A stretch of DNA of 40,755 bases from Perkinsus olseni (GCA_013115135.1 JABANP010000476.1:1-40755); one strand, 5' to 3'. Shown: positions 20,143-31,511, numbered from the stretch's first letter. The notes: generated from the sequence alone by a model not told the origin. Made by a program: numbers and translations.

Positions 20143-20325
20143 GGTACGAGTGAAGCTTGTACCGCTGAATACTGTACGAATGGTCAGTGTACGGCTGGAT
20201 ACTGTACGACGTGTCACTGTATCTGTGGATACTGTACTGAACGAAACTGTATCGCTGGAAACTGTACGAACTGTCACTGCACGACTCATCACTATACGGC
20301 TTGAAGCTGTACGATTACTTCTCAA
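20143..20325. repeat. 15-bp tandem array, distal arm of element 2
   Basis: On the plus strand about 12 units of exactly 15 bp can be read, consensus TGTACGnnnnnnnAC (for example TGTACGAATGGTCAG, TGTACGGCTGGATAC, TGTACGACGTGTCAC). Orientation is opposite to the palindrome-side array, so the two arms can pair imperfectly. Very regular spacing compared with element 1 suggests a younger array. Confidence 0.85.
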
Positions 20326-21738
20326 TCGTTTGTAGGTACTCTGCTCAGCAGAGTCTGCTGAGGTACTTGATGGCCGTGCGACAAAGGACGCTTTTCTCGC
20401 TTACCACGTGAGCTAATCTGCAAGAACTCGTCGATAGATCTGTGGCCCAGATCTTGGGCAGTCTTGATGAGTTTCTGCTGGAACTGCTCTTCATTCTCAC
20501 AGGACTTGAGTTCTGGGAGAAACAAGCGACCAGTGAGATCGAGGGCGGCACCACGATCAGAGCCAGAGAAACGAGGAGTAGCTTTCACCATATCAGCAAG
20601 GAGTACTCGGCGACAGTGCCAACCAATAGTCAGTTTGTGTTCCGTGATGAGAGAATTGAAGAATTTCCGCCCCATTTGAGAAGACTCTTCCCATGGTCGT
20701 ACAGGGGCATAGCGGTCGCTGTTGCACCAACGGCGTAGGATGACTGTGAACTTCTCTGGTTTTGTAAAGAAAGTGTGGGCAGGGGATATCACCTTGTCGA
20801 AAAGCAGAGAGCACTGTTCATACCATTCGACCAACTCAGCACCCAGCTCTTTAACACGGAGTTGTTGAGCCTGCAAATCAGAGAGAGACTCTGCAACTAT
20901 CATCTCGTCGTGAATGTAGATCCACTAGCCAAATTTGCTCTCAGTCGAGGGCAAGGCAGCATCCTTCAACAGTTCATCGCGAAGGACCTCACTAAAACGG
21001 GAAGGCAAAGCCGCCGCAATAGCAAGCAGTTTGAGGGGGCTAGCATCCACTTTGCAACCTTGGGTAGCACGTTGCAAGTTGCGCATGAAGTCTCTATAGT
21101 CAAAAACCGGTTTACGGGTTGAGGTCGAGGGCACGCTGAGTCATCTTTGGTGAAGTCAGAATTAACAAGTTGCCGAGCGTTGTCTATCGCGCATTCAAGA
21201 GGAACGTCGCGAACACGCGTGTCGCTCAGTGCTAGCCCATAACTACAATAGCAATAAAGCGAGGAAGGTCAAGGCCTAGATTACGGCCGCTTCTATCTTG
21301 GAAGAAAAGACCCTTCCAGCCAACTCCTTTCGGATGGCCAGCACCAAGAACGTATTCCGCAATAGAATATGGAGTAAGCCGACTCAATTCGGCAACCGAA
21401 AGGCGCTTGTCAACTTTGTGAGAGACTGTGGTACTAGACTCGACCGTCTGCTGTAACTGATCCCAGATAGAGGGGGACTCAGTCGAAGCCGACTGGGGAA
21501 GAGTCAAAGGGCTGAGGTGTTTTTTACTTTTACCAGGCCGTTTGTGTCCATCCCCGGTTCGCCCAACCTCGGATTGCCCGGATTGCAATGTCTCGGAAGA
21601 AGTACGAGTGACTACTTTCTCTTGTTCGGCTGAAAGACCAGATGAGGGAGAGGTCGTAGTCGTTCGCTGGAGAGCAGTGTCGGCACTGTGCGACTCATTC
21701 TCGCGAATGTTCTTCGGAATCCGAAGTGGACCCTCCAC
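20322..21738 (-). pseudogene. Gag-like frames of the retrotransposon
   Basis: Three minus-strand blocks belong together. The block 21738-21232 is Ser/Thr-rich and ends in LSRLTPYSIAEYVLGAGHPKG. The block 21134-20925 (FDYRDFMRNLQRATQG) continues in the same frame past one TAG into 20903-20322 (LQAQQLRVKELGAELVEWY; LDLTGRLFLPELKSCENEEQF). At least one frameshift separates the first two near 21135. There is no catalytic motif. The assignment as gag rests on position upstream of the zinc knuckle and protease and on the charged, helical composition, not on a recognised domain. Confidence 0.5.
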
Positions 21739-22184
21739 CCCCAGTAGTAGGGGAAAGAGGCGTTGAGCTCGGATGATGCACCACGTTTAATGGACACAAC
21801 AAAGAAGAATAGTCGAGAAACAAAAAGGTAGCGAAAAGAGCAGAGCTCCCCATAGCTAATCATAGCTTAGCTGCACAGCGTCTGTCTCCTTAACGGAGAG
21901 CTTGAGATGACGTGACTAGGATTTGAACCTGGGTCTGGAAACCTAGCGTCACCACCAGCAGCAACAGCATACACTTGAGGGCTGCTGATGCTGGTGATGA
22001 CGAGTAACAAGACGAAACATAAATAGTATCAATAATGATGTGCATGAGGAAGTGGATACAATAAATGCCGGGAGAAACAAATGAATCTACAACAGTACTA
22101 ATCACAGCCAGAAGCATAGACTGGGGCCATTGCGTAGACTTAGGATGATCCAAAAAGGCGTGATGATGATAAACGTTAAGGGCA

Positions 22185-23893
22185 TTAAAGAGTAACCAGC
22201 ATCTCATCCTCCAAAGCCGGCAAGTTAGGTAATACTGCCGACTCAGCCACACCACCATGGGGATTGGGTTTAAGGAACTCCCGCACGAAGGCTCTCATCT
22301 CTTCAACGCTTGTTACATACTCCTTGGCTTGGACCATCGCCTCACGGTCTCTTGAGGCATCCTCTATGGTCTTCCTCAACGGGCCATAAACTCTTTTCTT
22401 ATTTACATATACAGTACTTACATAACCATAGGGATTCCTCCATACACCAGGAGGTGCACCGTAGCTCTTCCTGCGACCGTAGCAGCTCATATTCGTGTTA
22501 CTGTTGCTGCTTAGATCATTCAAACGACTTGCTCCAACTTGCGGCCGTGGCATACCAGTGGTCGCTAAAACAAACAAGGATGGTACATGAAAGGAGACAA
22601 CACCCTGACTACTACCTCCAGGGAAGGAGAACGCCGGCATAGGTGCAGCTAGTGTAGGTTGCTGCTGCTGCTGCTGTGGCTGCATTTGTGGCTCTTGCTG
22701 CTGACGATTAATCGGCAGACCACCGTACTGTGGTGGTTGAGGAGCGGTAGTAGCGGGATTGGTAGCCATGGCTGGGTAGGCACTCGACGACGACGATGTA
22801 GTAGCACCCGTTGCGGAGAAGGTAGAAGTAGCGTCGCAAGGGGTCAAGCTAGGGGTGGATACATTGTTTGACGTGCTGCTCGTAGTAGCCGCAGCAGAGG
22901 AAGCACCGGGGACAGTAGCACTGACTCGCGAAAGCAAGGCATTGTACGCAGCAGTGGCAGCTCCTGAGAAAACGACGACAAAAATCAACTAATCCCTGAG
23001 ATGGTTGAATGTCTGCTGTGGCTACTACCTGGGTTGCCCCCTCGTTGGCTGTTAAGCAGCTCTAGAAGGCCCAAACATGCGTTTGTCAAGACAGCATTTT
23101 CTGCCTCAAGCTTCTCGGAGGTGCTTCGAGAAGGCCCCTGACCGCCACCATTGGGAGCCGTAGGTGGTGGTAGTGCCCCTGATGCTGTAGTCGTGGTAGC
23201 CGTTGTCGACAAGGGAGAGGCAGGTAAGGGCGTTGTAGGCAGAGGGCTGAGACTACTGCTAACGTTGCTGCTTGCACTTGTACTGTATCCACTATCGCTC
23301 AATGATGAGCATTCCAGTCCTGCAGATGTTGTTGTTGATGCAGTTGTTGCTGGGCTCGCTGAAACACAACAAACACCGTTAACTCGATCCGATATCGCCC
23401 GAAGCTGGAGGAAGTGACCATTAATGCCGACCGAGGCAGCAGCAGTTCATCGGCATCAGACTCTACGATTGTGGGTGACTCCATTCTATCGTAGACTATG
23501 CGCTTAAATACTGTCTTTAAAAGTCCCTACCGTGCCCTAGTAAGCGTGAGAGCTAAGAACGCTAAGAGCAACATCACAGACTACAGCCGCCATAAAAATG
23601 ATGAACAGCGAAACCCCCTGCACGAACTTACGTGGAGTGAACTTGGGACTATCACAAGGTGATGACCGAAGCAAGTCATTATCATCATCAAAGTTGAGTG
23701 TAAGTGATGGATGTGCAGTACTAGTGATAGGGGTAGCAGGAGCAGCAGTACTAGCAGACTGTGGATAGTGTTGGGTAGTAGCAGTGGAGGCGGACGCTGG
23801 CAGAATACCAAATCCCTGTTGGAGTTGGAGTTGTTGCTGCCCGTCTTGACGAGGACGCTGCTGCTGCTGTTGTCCGTTGGTAGAGGAGAACAT
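22185..23893 (-). CDS. AP2-like domain protein A
   Basis: The C-terminal part carries a ~65-residue AP2-like domain: KSYGAPPGVWRNPYGYVSTV, then YVNKKRVYGPLRKT and a helix (ASRDREAMVQAK), then a short EEMRAFVREFLKPN segment. AP2 domains are DNA-binding modules of plant and alveolate transcription factors, so this is probably a regulator (inferred). Upstream are Gln-, Ser- and Thr-rich stretches and LTNACLGLLELL, shared with paralogue B. Introns: 65 nt at 22964-23028 restores frame; a 51-nt stop-free intron-like segment interrupts FSFPG...TTGMPRP; a 136-nt intron at 23496-23631 and one near 23380-23440 are less certain. The start at 23893 (MFSSTNGQQQQQ) is provisional. It is transcribed away from paralogue B. 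Confidence 0.72.
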
Positions 23894-24432
23894 TATGAAG
23901 AATCCAGATCGACAAGTAACTTCAAATGCCTGCTCACAATCAGGAGGTTTTCATCAACATCACAGCCTTCTCCTCATCGCCACAATAGTAGCGCTAGTAG
24001 TAACAACAATTGCAATCATGACAACAACACCAGCGGCAACAGCAGCGGCACTGAAGGTCGCCGATTCTGCTATGGTTGAGATCGGCCTCCCGACTAGCGG
24101 CATAATGCTGGACTCCGGTAACCCACATTGGTACATTCAAGGGCACCACACCGACTGTCCCTCTACCTGTGCAAGTCGATTTTGCACGTCGATCGCGCTC
24201 GCCATTCAGATCGATGCGCATGATATGGCCGCGTCGCCTGCCACCGCTTGCGTGCCACTGTTGTAGAATATCGACCTCATGTATCCAAGCATTCATCTTG
24301 GGGCCTCCCAGGGGAATGGAAACAACCTCGTCGTCGACGAGAGGCTGTGTAATATGGTAATAACCGGTGAGGAGCGATTCGAAGTTGGTGCTGATTTCTA
24401 CGGTGTATCATCAGAATCTACCCAATCTTGTG
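23894..24432. promoter_or_regulatory. Shared upstream region of the divergent AP2-like pair
   Basis: A 540-bp region lies between the proposed start codons of two divergently transcribed paralogues, so it should contain both promoters. It is rich in CAA/CAG/TAG trinucleotides. I see no defined element. The open frames here (for example 23994-24296 minus) lack motifs and are not counted as genes. Confidence 0.4.
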
Positions 24433-25856
24433 ATGATGGATTGTGATGATCAACAACAAGCACAAACATCATCGTCCCTGCCTGGTAATCACTTGACGAT
24501 CCGTAACAACGCGTCATCATCAACAGTGGCTACGGGGCCAGGTAAGGCCCATCCGTACACGTACGCTGATAATGCTGATGTATCCAGGGTTCGCCAGAGA
24601 TAGTTGCCCTTCATACGCCGCTGCCTTGGCTAGCCTTCGAACTAAGCCTCTGGATAGGGGTATCAGCAAAGGGCAGGGTGGTGGAGCAGGTCCCTTCCCT
24701 CCAGCAACGACGAACCCGAACCGGGGGCTTGGTGAGGTCAACGCTATGCTTACTGAAGCATGTTCTAGGCTTTTGGATGCTGTACAAAACCCTGACACTC
24801 AGTACAGAGATTTATGTAATATGATTTGGGTATGTTATGGTAGGGGTGATGTTTTCTATTCAGGTATTCAGCAAGCACGCAAAGCCCTGCTTGTTGGCCA
24901 ACATGTGTATCGTAATGGTGAGCTTGGCGCTGCTGGGTGTGGTAGTAGTCTACAATCCCTGGCTGCCAATGTTATACTTGATCCATCCTGGAAACTACCT
25001 TCATCACCCACTGATGTTGCAGTAAAGCAACAACAACAACAACAACAGCAGTCGCCTACCACTGCTGTTGCGGCTTCTGCTGCTACCTATGATGATTATA
25101 CCTCTACTGCAAGTAACAGCCTCCCACGCTTCGACCCAACAGCAGCACCGCCCAACTTGACGCTGCCAACCACCGCAGGTAAACACTACCACCTACTCGC
25201 TATCACTCCCATCGGTGTGTTCAGATATGTCTGATGCTAGCAAGATGAAATTGCAGGCTATGAACGCTGAGGATCATCGTTATGATACGTTATATGGTAC
25301 GGACTCCTTTTTAGGAAGTAGAGTGGGGGGCACTCCAATGCATGGGGGCAGTAACATCAATCACAAGAAGAGACAAAAGAGCTATGGTGCCCCGACTGGT
25401 GTATGGAAGAATCCTTATGGCTTCGTGAGTACGATTTATGTGAATAAACGTCGTGTCTACGGACCATTAAGGAAGAGTGTTGAAGCCGCTACTCGTGATA
25501 GGGAGGCTCTAGTCGGCGTTAAAGATATCATAACAACTGTTGAAGACATGAGAGCCTTCGTTAGAGACATGTTGAAACCCAATGACCATGGTGGTGTAGC
25601 TCTCAGTCGTCATGCTACTACTACTACTACCACTGACGTCTGTATGAACCTACCACCTAACCTTGCTGCCGCTGCAACTAGCACCACGCCAAGAGCATCT
25701 AGGCCATTGCCCACTTCGCCTAGACGTCGTCGGAGTCGTAGCAACAAGAAACAGCAGGTTGCTACCTTATTTTCATCGTCATCATCATCATTGCAGTATA
25801 TGCATCCGCCATCGGACCCCACTCATCATTCTGACGAGGTTTTCATAACCATCTAA
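24433..25856 (+). CDS. AP2-like domain protein B
   Basis: It starts MMDCDDQQQAQTSSS. A 43-nt intron at 24561-24603 and a 46-nt intron at 25179-25224 keep the frame; a 42-nt stop-free candidate lies at 24830-24871. After a conserved segment (VNAMLTEACSRLLDAVQN, compare LTNACLGLLELLNSQ in protein A) and a polyglutamine run comes the AP2-like domain: KSYGAPTGVWKNPYGFVSTI, YVNKRRVYGPLRKS, TRDREAL and EDMRAFVRDMLKPN. The domain matches paralogue A at most positions. A basic cluster (RRRRSRSNKKQQ) near the C-terminus may be a nuclear localisation signal. Probably a DNA-binding regulator; targets unknown. Confidence 0.8.
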
Positions 25857-26457
25857 AGTACTACTACTACTACCCCAGCGACTACTGTAGGTTGGATAGC
25901 ATTCCCGAGGTTATCCTTCGACGCTGGTTCGACAAGTAAGTACTACTGCAACAACTGCAAATCTTTATCAACATCAATCATCATTCTTGTGGATGATGAT
26001 GTGACATTGATACTCTGCTGCTGCTGCTGCTGCTGCTGCCGTCACGATGCCAAACATCATCATCATCCTCGTCCTTTGCACTATTACTACGTACTTATTA
26101 TTATTATTCATTGCTGTTATGGTCAACGGTGCTTGTGCGCCTCAACTGACTGTAATGAGCGGCGTTGTTGTTGTTGTTATTGTCGTTACGTGATGAGACT
26201 GCTCTCATATCATGATATCATCATCATCCGTCGCTATCCCGACCATCATACTGTCATCAAAGTTTTCTTCCCGATGATTAGATCACCGCCTGTTGTGTTG
26301 TTATCATCATCATCACCATCAATCGTCGGCGTCCAAGTGATAACTGCCGATCTGCTGTCTCGTAACGGATTAACCTTGCGGTATCGGGTCGCACCCGCCT
26401 TACCATTAGGGGTCATTCTTCACATTGGAGTCGTTGCTGCGAGGTTTGGTACGGTAA
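25857..26457. other. Intergenic region rich in microsatellites
   Basis: It contains an eight-copy CTG run near 26013-26038, CATCATCATC runs and TTATTATTATT. The 182-codon frame at 25989-26537 is mostly Cys, His, Tyr and Ser from these repeats and overlaps the real start of IFT56 in another frame, so I reject it as a gene. It should contain the IFT56 promoter. Confidence 0.55.
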
Positions 26458-28983
26458 ATGATAAGACCAGGCTCTGCAGTGAACAGGCGGAGACCATCAG
26501 CAGCAGCAACAACCGGCAGCACAGCCGGGGCACCTAGGGTAACACCAAGCAAAGGCCGACCACACAGTGTGAAACCCGAGCTCATCGATTTCCTCTACAA
26601 AAGGGATTATACCGGAGCCATTGCCCTACTGGAATTCGAGGAGGCAGTTGGAGATCGCCGGTGATGAGGGTTATGATGCTGCTCAGCAGCCCTGACGTTC
26701 ATATTCATCGACAGGCCTGCCTTACCATTATGGCTGGCTCTGTGCTACTTCCACAATGGACAGTACGATAAGGCAATTGAAGTGTATGATGCCGTACTGG
26801 TCGATGGTAGTGGTTATCAGTAAGGTCTCTATGCACCAGACCCCATCAGGTGGCGAACCTCACCTCTCGACTGCAGCGAGTGATAAGGAAGAGGAGGCCG
26901 TAACATTGTGGAAGGCCTGTTGTCTGTAGCATCAATCGCCATACAGAAGCTGTACTACTCATCACTAGGTATGGTGCCTGTGAATACGAACAATGCTACC
27001 AACTGGCGGACAGTATTGGGGACTACGGCCGCGACGACCAGGTAGCAATAAAACTCTTGTGCCTCATCATCGCCATAATCATCATGCATCCTTCATTTGC
27101 CATGATGGTCACCAGGCTCTAAACCAATTACGTACAAGGCTGTTGCTGCATGCTGCTCATAAACTGAATGATGAGGCAGCCATGATGAAGTGGCATCAAC
27201 GACTCACTAAAGGCGACAGCAGTGTGTCCTCCCCCTCCTCGACGCAACACCAGCAGCAGCAACTGACACTAGCAGCGATACAGTAACACTCAGCCGTCAT
27301 CAATAGTGATGATGATGGTATATCAGGTACCTCAGGAATCACTACCAACAGGCCACTGATATCTATAAGAAGCTTATTGTGGACAACCCTGACTATAAAG
27401 CATTGAATGTGTATTAGTCAACTCCAGTCGCAGTAGAGATATAACATCCCCGTCCTCAGGTACCTAGCCCTCTGTTACTATAAGATGGACTTCTTCGATG
27501 TTGCTGCCGAAATGCTGCAACCGTAAACAACATGTTACACAGGGTACTTGTGATGATATGATGCTCAGGTATCTAGCCGCACATCCTACCTCTGTCATAG
27601 CTAACAACCTCAAAGCCTGCTGTCATTACCAACTTTATAACGGTACTACTACTCGTTGTCGTGGGAGTACTACGCCCCTCGAAAGGTAAAGCAGCTGAGG
27701 ATGTATGGAAGCCTCTGGTTGAACACGGTGCTCAGCATGGTCCAAAAGTCTACGATCATCACGATATACTACGACATAATAGAGTGGTTTTCCGTAATGG
27801 TGATGGAGCCCTTCAGGTAGTCAGGTGCCCTCCCTACTGTGCAACAGACTGCGTTGCAGGTATTACCCCAGCTATTGGATATTATACCGGAGGCAAGGCT
27901 CAACCTTATCATATATCATTTAAGAGCCCCCAGTGGGGATCCGCAGGAAGCATTCAACCTACTCGAGGTAATAGTCGAGGATACAGCCGTTGTGTACTCG
28001 TCTGTGGTAGGGAGTCGAGCCGAGCCAGCCACGGGAACACATCTTGAAGGCAGTAGTACATGCTGTAGTAGGGCAGCAGCAGGGCGACGGTAAGGCTCTT
28101 CCGATGCTGCTTCCTCACAACATCAATGCGACCGAGTCAGGTGCTGGTGCTAGGGAGTCACTTCAGACAGCAGAGCAGCTCTTCCATCTGGTTGGGGCTA
28201 GTAATGGTGTTCATGGCAGCAGCAGGAGGCCCTCCACGACCGTGTACAGGTGCATCGGAATGTGACACGATACCTGGGCGCCAGTGCATGGCCTCGTGTC
28301 TGTACTTGAGGAAGCAATTCGAGGACGCCTTGGTCTATCTGAAGAGCATCAAGGCTTATTTCTCAGCAGATGATGATTTTAATTGGAATTATGGTATTGC
28401 CTGCGCAGCCATTGGTGACTATAAGGAAGGCCAGCAGGCTCTGCTCTCGATACACAACCCCAAGTATAGATCAGAATTCATGTGATGCAGCTTTGGTGCT
28501 GCAGCAGGGGGAGTACGTTGATGCTCTCAGTTACCTCTCATGGCTGTGTAGATGCCTAGTCATGAATGGTGATCCAGTATCAGCTTGGGAGGTGTATACT
28601 CGTCAAGAGCCAACCTCGGATACCTTCAACTTACTACATATTATTGCTAATGATTGCTACAAGCAGGGGCACTTCTTCATCGCCTGCAAGGCGTTTGATG
28701 TCCTGGAGAGGCTCGACCCCGATCCAGAGTTCTGGGATGCCAAGAGAGGGTCAGCAGTAGGCGTCTTCCAGTTGGTTATAGCGGGCACGGCGCCACCAGA
28801 GCAGCTGCAGGAGGTGAGGCGGCTGCTGTTGCCGTGCCGCGATTGGACGGTTACGCGGGCTGCTGTCGTCAGGTGGTCGATCTATTGCGAGGGACGAGAG
28901 AACATCAAATACCGCAAGTAGAGTATATCATCAATAGAGTCTTTAAGAAGTGGGCTGGAGATAATGGTGTCTATCTAGAGTAG
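26458..28983 (+). CDS. IFT56: Intraflagellar transport protein 56 (TTC26/DYF-13)
   Basis: IFT56 is a tetratricopeptide-repeat subunit of the IFT-B train that carries cargo into cilia and flagella. Fourteen exons splice in frame to a predicted 624-aa protein (human 554), colinear with the family: [92 protein letters not shown], [20 protein letters not shown], and a C-terminus [17 protein letters not shown]. Introns: 26661-26714, 26820-26880, 26926-26968, 27042-27115, 27283-27326, 27411-27459, 27523-27568, 27643-27685, 27817-27859, 27968-28010, 28207-28249, 28482-28530, 28814-28872. Five are exactly 43 nt. The extra length is a low-complexity N-terminus and loops. The gene implies a flagellated life stage. 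Confidence 0.95.
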
Positions 28984-29151
28984 CCGCGGCCGCCGCAGAC
29001 GGCAGGTGATGATGATGATGGCCATTATCAGCATTCATGATCATGTCATCTCAAGGCATGGATACCGTAGCATCAGTCTCTGATGTATCCACCATGTTGT
29101 GGTATGAGTGCTGTCATGGGACAATCTTTGTGTTATCATTGATGTATAGGT

Positions 29152-31385
29152 ATGTTTACTCCGCCACCACTATTCAACAACCCTTTCCATAAACTATCAA
29201 CTACCCCTATTCATGCTCAGTCGTCCTACTACTCCAATGCTGGTGGGATGCTGCGGATCCCCATCGAGCGGGCATCAGCTATGAGCTCCGATCATACCGG
29301 TTACACAGGTACGCCAGTAGCACCCACCTTGCGTCATCATCAACAACAACAACCACATCAGCATCAGCATCAGTTGGCGTCCATGATCGGGCTGAATACT
29401 GCCGAGCGTGTTACTCCCGATGGGCAACAACCACACCACCACCAGCAGCTAGCATCGTCATTTCTACCTCAACGCCAGCAACCTGCCTGGTTCGCCCCCC
29501 TCCCTTCTCTCCCTCCTGTTATGCCTCTCTTCGGTGGTCCGACACCACAGCAGGTCTGTCGGTCGATATCCCAACCCTCCACCACCATCCAATACCGCCA
29601 GTGGGCATCGGAAGCACCGCCCGGTCATGTTGTCACTACCCGGCAAGATGCACACAATGCTGCTGTCCCTCAACAACATCTGACCAGCGCTGCACTCGTA
29701 CCACCACCAGCGAAGGTCATCCTAATACCCGAACACCACACTGACCACTCTACTGTGTCTGCAGCTGCACTTGAAGCGTCTCATCCGGTGCATCCCCAAG
29801 CCCACCTCGCATCCTCGGTACCGTCATCTTCAATGGCTGTGTTATATCCCCAGACAGCTAGGGGTGGTGGGGATATTCCTGAAGCTATTACACGAGGAGG
29901 GAGTCGTGCGAAGGCGTCCTCTACTACCCCTCTAGTGGACCTGGGTGGGGATGCAGCCTTGTCTTTCCCTCCGTCGAGGGAGCTTCTGTTTACGGTAGGT
30001 TTGGACCATCACTCGGGTTCGGATGTGATCGAGCTGCAGCTAGCAGTGCATGCCTTGGAGCTCGAGAATGCTGCATTGAGGAGGCGGGCCAAGGAGAGGA
30101 GTAAGGCATTGGCTGAGGCTCAGGGGAAGGTAGGGAAGGCAGCATCATCCTGGTGGTGACGCAGGAACATTAGGTACAGTCTTTGCAGGAAGCTCTCGTC
30201 GAGGCGGAGCTACTGAGTATATCACGAATGCGTCTCCGTCTTCCCCAGCCAGCCTTCAGATACTGGCCCTCGTACATCACCTTCCACTAGTGTGTTGTCC
30301 CCCGATTATGGCGTAGTCAGCAATGACCTACGTAGTATCGTCAGCCTTCTGACTAAGACAGGACAGCTGCTGCAAAGGCCTAAGGAGTGTGGTGCCCTAC
30401 TGGTGGAGGTGATATCGATGTGCTATGTGCAATCGATGCACCCTCTACACAGGCAGCGGAGAGTATAGCTGCCGTAGACGACAAGATAAGGAATATGGTC
30501 TCTTCAGGCAGCAGGATGGTACCTCCACAATCTGCTACTCAGGTCAGCTACCCGTCTACGGTTGTGTGTATCCTCACGTCAGGGCGCAGGAAAGGGTGGT
30601 AATGATGATGAGAGTGTGAGGGTGAGGACACTTGAAGGAGAGGTAGAAGGCCTGAGGAGAAAGCTGGCAGAGGCGGAGAGGATGATTACTAGCTCTCATG
30701 CTAGGGAGTTCGATTTGGTAGTTATAGCTTGCCTTGAGGGGGTTGCAGGCCCTTTCCAGCTGAAGGCTATTGAAGGGGAGAGTGTCCATGCAGCAAGAGT
30801 CAGCAGGGCTACGCCTGGCAAAGGGAGAGGCCGTCATACAATTGGCCCGTCGTCGTCGGTGGATGAGCATCATCATCATCACTCATCCAGTCCAGAGAGG
30901 GTTCGTCATGATAATTTTCTCCCGTTTTCCTGTGTGATGCAATTGTAGGTGAGCATCCACGACCCTCGGCCGAGAAGCTCATCTATCCTGGTGGAACTAG
31001 CACAGCATGGCGTACTACCGCAACCTGAGTCGTCACAGGCCGTGAACGGCGCAGTGCCCAGGACTGTCAGCAGTAGCGGAAGTAGTGATGATGGCGATGG
31101 CGATAACGCAAGGACGTAAGCATGGTGGGCTGGGGTAATATCGGATCACCTTCTGCTGCTATCAGGAGTCGTTCTAGTGTAGCTTCCCCTCCATCATCTT
31201 CTACATTCGAGGACGCCGTGGCATCAGCCACTGCTACTACTAGTATTCACACTGCGATATCGTCACCGTCCACTTGGAAGGATCGACCGGAAGTAGCCGC
31301 CCCGCCGCAACGGAAGTTGTCATCCTACCGGCAGCAACGGGAAGAGCTACACCTTCACCGTCAACAGCAGCAAAGTCATCGATAG
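29152..31385 (+). CDS. Q/H-rich coiled-coil protein, unknown function
   Basis: The gene is not recognised. Eight exons splice in frame to about 638 aa; introns at 30130-30179, 30217-30259, 30409-30452, 30543-30582, 30718-30759, 30901-30948 and 31116-31165 (40-50 nt). The first ~270 residues are Gln/His/Pro-rich. A coiled coil follows (VIELQLAVHALELENAALRR, continuing through KALAEAQGK into LQEALVEAELL), then a second charged heptad segment (VRTLEGEVEGLRRKLAEAE) and a Ser-rich tail with another His run. The composition suggests a structural or scaffold protein; no enzyme motif is seen. Start Met 29152 was chosen as the first in the open exon; an upstream exon is possible. Confidence 0.75.
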
Positions 31386-31511
31386 TCCACCTCAGTACAT
31401 TACAAGACCGCATGTAAACTGCCGTCGTCTCTCAGCCTGTAGTGGTACGTGTTGGCGGGGTCAGAGGGAGGGGTAGTGGACTTGGGTAGCAGGTTTTTGA
31501 GACAGCTCATT

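Larger units (their letters stand above)
19325..20325 (-). mobile_element. Composite tRNA-like/palindrome/15-bp-array element, copy 2
   Basis: Read on the minus strand it has the same order as element 1: 15-bp array (20325-20143), ~350-bp spacer, tRNA-like segment (19790-19724), G-rich linker, 59-bp palindrome (19668-19610), 15-bp array (19606-19325). The array core is TGTACGA rather than TGGACGAA, so the two copies belong to different subfamilies. It sits between gag and the zinc knuckle of the host retrotransposon. I found no clear terminal repeat beyond the arrays and no certain target-site duplication, so the ends are approximate. There is no protein-coding capacity of its own. Confidence 0.7.
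16917..21863 (-). mobile_element. Decayed gag-pol retrotransposon with two inserted elements
   Basis: Read on the minus strand, parts of one retrotransposon occur in order: gag-like frames (21738 to 20322), a CCHC-type zinc-knuckle remnant (19270-19229), a retropepsin-like segment (about 19090-18590) and reverse transcriptase (17582-16917). Order and orientation fit an LTR-type element. Frameshifts and in-frame stops occur in gag, at the knuckle and in RT, so the copy is dead. It is broken by two composite elements (17619-18573 and 19325-20325). No LTRs, integrase or RNase H were identified, so outer borders are approximate and the family (Ty3-like or Pao-like) is undecided. Confidence 0.7.

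Noticed and set aside
19325..20325. CRISPR-like array
   Set aside because: Units are 15 bp with degenerate cores and no repeat-spacer alternation, and the genome is eukaryotic.
21894..21970. tRNA-like sequence on the minus strand (GGTTCAAATCC) as a primer-binding site or tRNA gene
   Set aside because: It reads in tRNA sense rather than complement, so it cannot be a primer-binding site of the minus-strand element, and no full cloverleaf is seen.
25989..26537. 182-codon plus-strand open frame
   Set aside because: Composed mainly of Cys, His, Tyr and Ser from CTG/CAT/TTA microsatellites, and it overlaps the true first exon of IFT56.
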